The notes under the pieces: generated by a model
Databases searched by the model: none
What the model was told of the DNA's origin: nothing
What the model saw: the letters and a program-made list of their open reading frames with translations, nothing else
Assembly (NCBI GenBank): GCA_029857655.1
Contig: JAOUGR010000042.1
Coordinates: 1 to 10,520, forward strand
DNA length: 10,520 nucleotides
Source: Gammaproteobacteria bacterium
Lineage (GTDB): Bacteria > Pseudomonadota > Gammaproteobacteria > Steroidobacterales > Steroidobacteraceae
Reading direction: 5' to 3'
Shown here: in pieces, positions 5,878-10,520 of the stretch
Layout: every line of letters begins with the position of its first letter
How positions within the stretch are numbered: position 1 is the first letter of the stretch
Translations under genes and position numbers: made by a program

Positions 5878-6182
5878 CACGCAGACTCCTTCGGCTTGTT
5901 CTTCTGCCCGCTGGACCGGAACATCTCGAGCATGCGTTCGGTCACCACATAGCCGCCGACTGCATTGCCGGCGCCCAGCATCACGCCGACGAAGCCGATG
6001 ATCTGCTCGAGCAGGGTATCGGCGCGGCCGAGCGCGACCATCGCGCCGACCAGCACGATGCCATGCACGAAGTTCGAGCCAGACATCAGCGGCGTGTGCA
6101 GGATCACCGGGACGCGCGCGATGACCTCATAGCCGGCAAACGCCGCCAGCATCACGATATAAAGTGCGATCACGCCTTCCAT
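5877..6182 (-). CDS. pntAB: Proton-translocating NAD(P)+ transhydrogenase, alpha subunit part 2 (membrane)
   Basis: A 101-aa membrane protein corresponding to the C-terminal membrane segment of enterobacterial PntA, encoded separately here. Hydrophobic helices lie at about 3-20, 33-50 and 60-80. The SGSNFVHGIVLVGAM stretch and the GAGNAVGGYVVTERML motif near the C-terminus are conserved in this subunit. The Lys-rich tail faces the cytoplasm by inference. ATG 6182 overlaps the TAA of pntAA by one base (TAATG), and its own stop overlaps the pntB start, so the three genes are translationally linked. The split alpha subunit is the arrangement known from Rhodospirillum rubrum and many other proteobacteria. 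Confidence 0.96.
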   Translation of the reverse strand: MEGVIALYIVMLAAFAGYEVIARVPVILHTPLMSGSNFVHGIVLVGAMVALGRADTLLEQIIGFVGVMLGAGNAVGGYVVTERMLEMFRSSGQKNKPKESA

Positions 6183-7309
6183 TACGCGGTCTCCACGGTC
6201 TTGCGGGTGGGTTCGTGGCGGATGCTGCCGTCGTGTGTGACGCAGGAGGCCGCGAACACTTCGTCATCCCAGTCGATGGTCAGGACGCCGGCGGCCAGCG
6301 CCGGCTTGATGAAGTTCAGCAGGTTGCGCGCATACATCTCGCTGGCATGGAATGCGACCGAGGCGGGCAGGTTGACCGGCCCGATGATGCGAACGCCGCC
6401 GTGATCCACGGTTTCGCCGGCGCGGGTGAGTTCACAATTGCCGCCATTCTCGGCCAGCAGGTCCACTATCACAGCACCCGACTTCATGCGTTCGACGGCG
6501 GCGCGGCTAATGATGCGTGGTGCCTGTCTGCCGGGGACACCGGCGGTCGTAATCACGCAGTCCGCCGCCGCGATGCGTGCGTCGAGCACCTCCTGCTGCT
6601 TCTGCTTTTCCTCGGCAGTCAGTTCGCGCGCGTAGCCGCCCGCGGCTTCTGCGGTGACGCCGGTCTCGACGAATTTGGCGCCCAGCGACTTGATCTGCTC
6701 GCGAGTCGCGCTCCTGACGTCATAGGCCTCGACGACCGCGCCGAGCCGGCGCGCAGTCGCTATGGCCTGCAGGCCGGCGACGCCGGCGCCGATCACCAGT
6801 ACCGTCGCCGGGCGGATCGTGCCCGCAGCCGTCGTCAGCATCGGGAAGAACTTGTCGAGCGCCGCGGCGCCGATGAGCACGGCCTTGTATCCGGCGACGG
6901 CCGCCTGCGAGGACAGGGCGTCCATGGACTGGGCGCGCGATATGCGTGGCACCAGCTCCATTGCGAAGCTTGTTATGCGGCGGTCGCGCAGCGCGCGGAC
7001 CAGCGGTACCTGCGCATGGGGAGCGAGGAAACCGATCAGCGTGGAACCGGTCTTGAGGCGAGCGGCGAGCGCGGGACCCAGCGGCTGGACCGCCAGCACC
7101 AGGTCAGCCGACTCCAGGACGGCATCCGCCGAATCAGCGAACGAGACATCCTTGTAAAGATGGTCCGGAAACCGGGCGCTGGCCCCTGCGCCGCGCTCGA
7201 TCAGGAGTCGCGCCCCCAGGGCGGCCAACCGGGTCGCGACCTCGGGCACCACGGCCACGCGGTTTTCGCCTGGCACGGTTTCCTTCAGCACGCCAATCGT
7301 GACTGGCAT
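6182..7309 (-). CDS. pntAA: NAD(P)+ transhydrogenase, alpha subunit part 1 (soluble, NAD-binding)
   Basis: This 375-aa protein is domain I of transhydrogenase, the peripheral NAD(H)-binding subunit, related to alanine dehydrogenase. It begins MPVTIGVLKETVPGENRVAV, typical of the family. It carries the RAQSMDALSSQA motif (125-136), the nucleotide-binding loop GAGVAGLQ (174-181) and an acidic residue ending the second strand (YDVRS, Asp197). The mobile-loop region and the TTAGVPGRQAP segment (254-264) follow. The frame is open upstream to 7441, but the conserved start plus GGAGG six nt before ATG 7309 settles it. First gene of pntAA-pntAB-pntB and divergent from the HNH gene; the operon promoter must lie in 7310-7428. 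I could not pick out a convincing -35/-10 pair on this strand. Confidence 0.97.
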   Translation of the reverse strand: MPVTIGVLKETVPGENRVAVVPEVATRLAALGARLLIERGAGASARFPDHLYKDVSFADSADAVLESADLVLAVQPLGPALAARLKTGSTLIGFLAPHAQVPLVRALRDRRITSFAMELVPRISRAQSMDALSSQAAVAGYKAVLIGAAALDKFFPMLTTAAGTIRPATVLVIGAGVAGLQAIATARRLGAVVEAYDVRSATREQIKSLGAKFVETGVTAEAAGGYARELTAEEKQKQQEVLDARIAAADCVITTAGVPGRQAPRIISRAAVERMKSGAVIVDLLAENGGNCELTRAGETVDHGGVRIIGPVNLPASVAFHASEMYARNLLNFIKPALAAGVLTIDWDDEVFAASCVTHDGSIRHEPTRKTVETA

Positions 7310-7360
7310 CAAGTTCCTCCCTGGCTTGCTTGGCCGCACGGTCGGTTGGATCGCGGCGCG

Positions 7361-7388
7361 TTGAAAAATATCACAATTCCCGTATTGT
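7361..7388 (+). promoter_or_regulatory. Candidate promoter for the HNH-led cluster, with a small inverted repeat
   Basis: TTGAAA (7361-7366, 5 of 6) and TATTGT (7383-7388, 4 of 6) with a 16-nt spacer lie in the AT-rich part of the divergent pntAA/HNH gap. Transcription would begin near 7395. ACAAT (7373-7377) and ATTGT (7384-7388) are inverted with 6 nt between and overlap the -10, so a repressor site is possible. Found by eye; weak on its own. Confidence 0.33.
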
Positions 7389-7428
7389 TTGCGGTTTCGG
7401 TTACCGTAGTCGTCTTGTGAACCCAAGA

Positions 7429-8076
7429 ATGCACCAATCAAAGCCGCCGGCCACGTCGGCGGAACAGGAACTGGCGATCCGGCTGTCGCAGCAGGTGCTG
7501 CGCACGGACGCCTCCGGCATGCCGCTGGAATGGATCGACTACAAGGAAGCGGTCCGTCTTTATTGCCTCGGCCAGGTGGCCTATGCCTTCGGCAGCCGGC
7601 TGTACGAGTTGCATGGCGGCACCAATGCGAAGAGCGGCCGCCAGACCGTCATCGAGGTGAACTCGATGATGGCGACGCAGGGCAGTTCCGGCAACCCCGG
7701 CAGCCTGCGCGGTGACTACGTTCCTCCGCTGAACAACGAAACCCTGTTCCGGCGCGATGCGCACCTTTGCATGTACTGCGGCGGCCGTTTTACGTCGCAG
7801 CAGCTCTCGCGCGATCATGTGCGGCCCTTCTGCCAGGGCGGCAGGGACGCCTGGAACAACGTGGTCGCAGCCTGCCGGCGCTGCAACAACGCCAAGGCCT
7901 CGCGCACGCCGGAACAGGCCGGCATGCAGCTCCTCGCCGTGCCGTTCACGCCGACCTATGCGGAATACATCTACCTGAAGGGCCGGCGCGTGCTGGCCGA
8001 CCAGATGGAATACCTGCTCGCCCATTTCCCGCGCACCAGCCCGCTGCACGCCCGCATCCAGCGCTTCCGGCAGTGA
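7429..8076 (+). CDS. HNH endonuclease family protein
   Basis: A 215-aa protein with a zinc-type HNH domain at about 107-165. CxxC (Cys114, Cys117) is followed by SRDHV with Asp129-His130, then WNNVVAACRRCN with Asn143/144 and the second cysteine pair Cys149/Cys152. The N-terminal 80 residues (about 33-80: WIDYKEAVRLYCLGQVAY through VIEVNSM) and the C-terminal tail with AVPFTPTYAEYIYLKGRR are the accessory parts seen in a widespread proteobacterial subfamily, as I recall it. Activity is presumably metal-dependent cleavage of DNA; the target is unknown. ATG 7429 is preferred. GTG 7417 in frame is possible, and the frame is open to 7330 but overlaps the pntAA leader. Shine-Dalgarno is weak. Its stop overlaps the exonuclease start by 4 nt (GTGA). 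Confidence 0.9.
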   Translation: MHQSKPPATSAEQELAIRLSQQVLRTDASGMPLEWIDYKEAVRLYCLGQVAYAFGSRLYELHGGTNAKSGRQTVIEVNSMMATQGSSGNPGSLRGDYVPPLNNETLFRRDAHLCMYCGGRFTSQQLSRDHVRPFCQGGRDAWNNVVAACRRCNNAKASRTPEQAGMQLLAVPFTPTYAEYIYLKGRRVLADQMEYLLAHFPRTSPLHARIQRFRQ

Positions 8077-8978
8077 GCGCGAAAGCGCGCGAGCCGGTCT
8101 ACCTCGTCGACGCGAGTTTCTTCGTGTTCCGTGCCTACTACTCGGTGGGTCTGGAGATGACCGGTATCGACGGCGAACCCGTCAACGCCCTGTACGGCTT
8201 TAGCCGCTTCCTCGGCGATCTGCTCGAACAGGCCAAGCCCGTGCACATAGCGGTTGCCTTCGACGAAAGCCTGGCTAGTTCCTTCCGCAACGAGATCTAT
8301 CCGGCCTACAAGGCCAACCGCGAACCGGCGCCGCCCGAGCTGAAACGGCAGTTCGCCTGGTGCCGCCAACTGTGCAGGCATTTCGGCATCGCCGAGTTTG
8401 GAAGCCCGACCCACGAGGCCGACGACATCATCGGCACAATCGCCGCCCGTTTCCGCAAGCGCGGCCACCGCGCCGTGCTCGTGACCCGCGACAAAGACCT
8501 GGCGCAGCTGATACACGCGGGCGACGCCTATTGGGACTGGGCTGCCGAACGCCGCCTCGAATATGACGACATCGAGGGGCATTTCGGCGTGCGTCCCGAA
8601 CGCATGGCGGACTTCCTCGCGCTGGCGGGCGATTCGGTGGACAACATTCCGGGCATTCCGGGTGTCGGCCCGAAGACCGCAGCAGCGCTGCTGCGCGAAT
8701 TTGCATCACTCGAGGAAATTTATGATGGGCTCGAACGCGTGGCCTCACTCCCGATCCGCGGCGCCAGCAAACTCGCCGCAAGACTGACCACGCACCGCGA
8801 CGCGGCGTACCTGGCCAGGCGCCTGACGACCATCGCCTGCGACATGCCGATGGAAGTGACGGCCGAGCAGTTGCGCCGCCGCAAGCCCGATCTTGCCGCG
8901 CTCGAGGTCTTCTACGATCGCGCAAAATTCGGTGCGATGCTGCGAAAGCAGGCGCAGCGCATCGCCGATCGCGCATGA
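8073..8978 (+). CDS. Stand-alone PolA-type 5'-3' exonuclease / flap endonuclease
   Basis: A 301-aa protein equivalent to the N-terminal nuclease domain of DNA polymerase I without the polymerase. The metal-binding acids of the FEN family are all visible: Asp13 (YLVDAS), Asp64 (AFDES), Glu115, Asp117 and Asp118 (HEADD), Asp140 and Asp142 (TRDKD), Asp187 and Asp190 (GDSVDN). The helix-3-turn-helix DNA-binding motif is IPGIPGVGPKTAAALL (about 192-207). The FRNEIYPAYKANR segment is the arch-region signature. Compared with E. coli Xni/ExoIX (about 250 aa) it is longer and keeps the Glu/Asp cluster, so I give no symbol. The role is removal of RNA primers or 5' flaps in replication and repair. GTG 8073 overlaps the HNH stop; the stop overlaps the next start by 4 nt (ATGA). 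Confidence 0.93.
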   Translation: MSAKAREPVYLVDASFFVFRAYYSVGLEMTGIDGEPVNALYGFSRFLGDLLEQAKPVHIAVAFDESLASSFRNEIYPAYKANREPAPPELKRQFAWCRQLCRHFGIAEFGSPTHEADDIIGTIAARFRKRGHRAVLVTRDKDLAQLIHAGDAYWDWAAERRLEYDDIEGHFGVRPERMADFLALAGDSVDNIPGIPGVGPKTAAALLREFASLEEIYDGLERVASLPIRGASKLAARLTTHRDAAYLARRLTTIACDMPMEVTAEQLRRRKPDLAALEVFYDRAKFGAMLRKQAQRIADRA

Positions 8979-9856
8979 GCGGGGAGCTTGCCGCCGCGAT
9001 GGCGGCGGCGCTCGGACGCAAGTTCGCCGCGGCGCCCGAAGCGACGGTGCGGGGCGGCAGCATCAATGATTGTTTCCGCTGGCAAACCGATCGCGGGCCG
9101 GTATTCGTCAAGCATGCGCCGCTTGCGCGCCTTGCAATGTTCGAGGCGGAAGCCGACGGCCTCGCGCGGCTGCGGGAGGCGGGCGCGCTGCGCGTGCCCG
9201 AGACCCTTGCGCTCGGTCACTCGGATAGCGAAGCGTTCCTGGCGCTCGAATGGCTGGACATCGTCGAGCCAGATGCCGGAGCGGAAGAGAGATTCGGCGA
9301 AGCGCTTGCCTGGCAGCACAGGGTTGTGGGCGCGGGCCATGGCCTCGCTCGAGACAATTACGTCGGCGCCACGCTCCAGGGCAATGCCGCGACGGAAGAC
9401 TGGGTGAAATTCTGGCGCGAACGGCGCCTGCAACCCCAGCTCGAACTCGCTGCAGCCAATGGTCATACGGGACGATTGCAGGATCGCGGCCGCCGCCTTG
9501 CCGAAGCGATGGACGTGTTCTTCGCGAGCTATCGGCCGGTAGCATCGCTGCTGCACGGCGACCTGTGGGCCGGCAACCGGGGCGCGCTCCGCGACGGCAC
9601 GCCGGTCGTGTTCGACCCGGCGGTCTATTACGGCGACCGCGAGGCGGACCTCGCAATGACGGCCTTGTTCGGGAGTTTCGGCCCAAGGTTCTATTCAGCC
9701 TACGCAGCGACCTGGCCGATGGACCAGGCCGCGGGCACGCGTCGCGCGCTGTACAACCTCTATCATGTGTTGAATCACCTGAACCTTTTCGGCGGCGGCT
9801 ATCGCGCACAGGCCGAAGGCATGATCGACCAGTTGCTGGCAGCCGCCGGGCATTGA
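8975..9856 (+). CDS. Fructosamine kinase family protein (FN3K/YniA-like)
   Basis: A 293-aa kinase of the aminoglycoside-phosphotransferase-like fold. Fructosamine-3-kinases phosphorylate ketoamine adducts on proteins or amines so that they fall apart, reversing glycation. Visible motifs are VFVKHAP (Lys46, ATP-binding) and MFEAEADGL (Glu57/59). RDNYVG near residue 126 is the family signature. The catalytic loop is HGDLWAGN (194-201, Asp196 and Asn201), followed by VFDPAVYYGDREADLAM (212-228, with the metal-binding Asp214). The length is usual for the family. ATG 8975 overlaps the exonuclease stop by 4 nt, so the two genes are translated together. Its pairing with two nucleases is not an obvious functional match; a shared role in damage repair is speculation. 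Confidence 0.93.
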   Translation: MSGELAAAMAAALGRKFAAAPEATVRGGSINDCFRWQTDRGPVFVKHAPLARLAMFEAEADGLARLREAGALRVPETLALGHSDSEAFLALEWLDIVEPDAGAEERFGEALAWQHRVVGAGHGLARDNYVGATLQGNAATEDWVKFWRERRLQPQLELAAANGHTGRLQDRGRRLAEAMDVFFASYRPVASLLHGDLWAGNRGALRDGTPVVFDPAVYYGDREADLAMTALFGSFGPRFYSAYAATWPMDQAAGTRRALYNLYHVLNHLNLFGGGYRAQAEGMIDQLLAAAGH

Positions 9857-9880
9857 GCGGAAGCCAGCCGGGGAGGAAAC

Positions 9881-10520
9881 TTGGAACTGAAGCTCATTCC
9901 ACTGTCGGGCCATGTGGAATATCCGCCCGACGAGATGCTGGCGCGTGCGCGCGATTTTTCCGACGCGCTGCAACGACGGCGCACGGTGCGTGATTTCTCC
10001 GACCGGCCCGTGACGCGCCAACTGATAGAACACTGCCTGCGCGCCGCCGGCACAGCGCCATCGGGGGCGAACCAGCAACCCTGGCATTTCGTCGCGGTGT
10101 CGGATCCGGATATCAAGAAGCGTATTCGCGAGGCGGCGGAAGCTGAGGAGCGCGAGTTCTATGCGCACCGCGCGCCGCCCGAATGGCTGGAAGTCCTGCG
10201 CCCGCTCGGCACGGATGAGAACAAGCCGTTCCTGGAGGCAGCGCCCTGGCTGATCGCGGTGTTCATCCGACGCTTTGAGCGCCTGGCCGACGGAAAGAAG
10301 CGCAAGCACTACTACACGGACGAATCCGTCGGTCTTGCGACAGGCCTGCTGCTGGCCGCCATCCACCACGCGGGACTCGTCTCGCTGACGCACACTCCGA
10401 GCCCGATGAAATTCCTCAACACGATTCTAGGGCGCCCTGCCGACGTCGAACGGCCGTTCCTGCTGCTGGTTGTCGGCTATCCGGCGAAGGGCGCAATGGT
10501 TCCGGACATCCAGCGAAAGC
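9881..10520 (+). CDS. Nitroreductase family protein (iodotyrosine-deiodinase/BluB-like branch), 3' end outside window
   Basis: 213 codons of an FMN-dependent oxidoreductase. [13 protein letters not shown] (32-44) is the FMN-phosphate-binding start of the fold. [12 protein letters not shown] (59-70) is the isoalloxazine-binding segment. [19 protein letters not shown] (148-166) and [12 protein letters not shown] (169-180) are typical of the branch that includes iodotyrosine deiodinase and BluB. The substrate is not predictable from sequence. The start is TTG 9881, backed by a strong GGAGG 4 nt upstream (9872-9876). The first in-frame ATG (codon 19) would leave only 13 residues before the FMN motif and has no comparable ribosome site. 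It follows the kinase gene by 24 nt, probably in the same transcript. The sequence stops in the C-terminal region ([17 protein letters not shown]), so only the last part is missing. Confidence 0.92.
   Translation, partial: MELKLIPLSGHVEYPPDEMLARARDFSDALQRRRTVRDFSDRPVTRQLIEHCLRAAGTAPSGANQQPWHFVAVSDPDIKKRIREAAEAEEREFYAHRAPPEWLEVLRPLGTDENKPFLEAAPWLIAVFIRRFERLADGKKRKHYYTDESVGLATGLLLAAIHHAGLVSLTHTPSPMKFLNTILGRPADVERPFLLLVVGYPAKGAMVPDIQRK

Noticed and set aside
6164..7420. A 418-codon plus-strand frame opposite pntAA
   Set aside because: It is length-matched to pntAA only because both strands lack stops in GC-rich sequence; the translation shows no known fold or motif.
7310..7441. 44-residue N-terminal extension of pntAA
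   Set aside because: The family begins at MPVTIGVLKE, GGAGG precedes that ATG, and the extension has no conserved content and overlaps the control region.

Overview
The window is high-GC, gene-dense bacterial chromosome of ordinary housekeeping type. I infer a gammaproteobacterium, perhaps near Xanthomonadales, Nevskiales or Steroidobacteraceae. The inference rests on the protein types, on the sigma factor/DUF3106 cluster, and on the three-gene pnt operon. No tRNA, rRNA, CRISPR array, prophage or insertion sequence is visible.

Layout, left to right. (1) 1-1288, minus strand: the N-terminal two thirds of priA (primosomal helicase), cut by the window edge just before its zinc-binding domain. 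(2) 1480-3098, plus strand, divergent from priA: a tight cluster of an ECF-like sigma factor, a single-pass membrane protein that may be its anti-sigma partner, a 71-aa exported protein and an exported DUF3106 protein made of 18-residue repeats. Adjoining genes overlap or nearly touch. (3) 3174-4225, plus strand: a 64-aa stand-alone PspC-domain membrane protein overlapping by 4 nt a Tat-signal dienelactone hydrolase of the YghX type. (4) 4226-4455: a gap between convergent genes holding two hairpin-forming repeats in opposite orientation, with the same loop, the same bulged base and compensating stem changes. This is the most unusual structure in the window. (5) 4456-7309, minus strand: the complete proton-translocating transhydrogenase operon pntAA-pntAB-pntB in its split three-gene form. 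(6) 7429-10520, plus strand, divergent from pntAA: an HNH endonuclease, a stand-alone PolA-type 5'-3' exonuclease/flap endonuclease and a fructosamine-kinase-family protein, joined by 4-nt stop/start overlaps. After 24 nt comes a nitroreductase that runs off the right edge.

How the genes relate: priA (replication restart) and the HNH/flap-nuclease pair act on DNA. The sigma cluster and PspC suggest envelope-stress signalling. The pnt operon supplies NADPH from the proton gradient. The fructosamine kinase (protein deglycation) and the FMN nitroreductase form a small metabolite and protein repair group downstream of the nucleases. I see no complete new defence or mobile system. The best candidates for undescribed biology are the paired structured repeats at 4258-4410, the small unassigned genes of the sigma cluster, and the overlapping HNH/flap-nuclease/kinase cassette.
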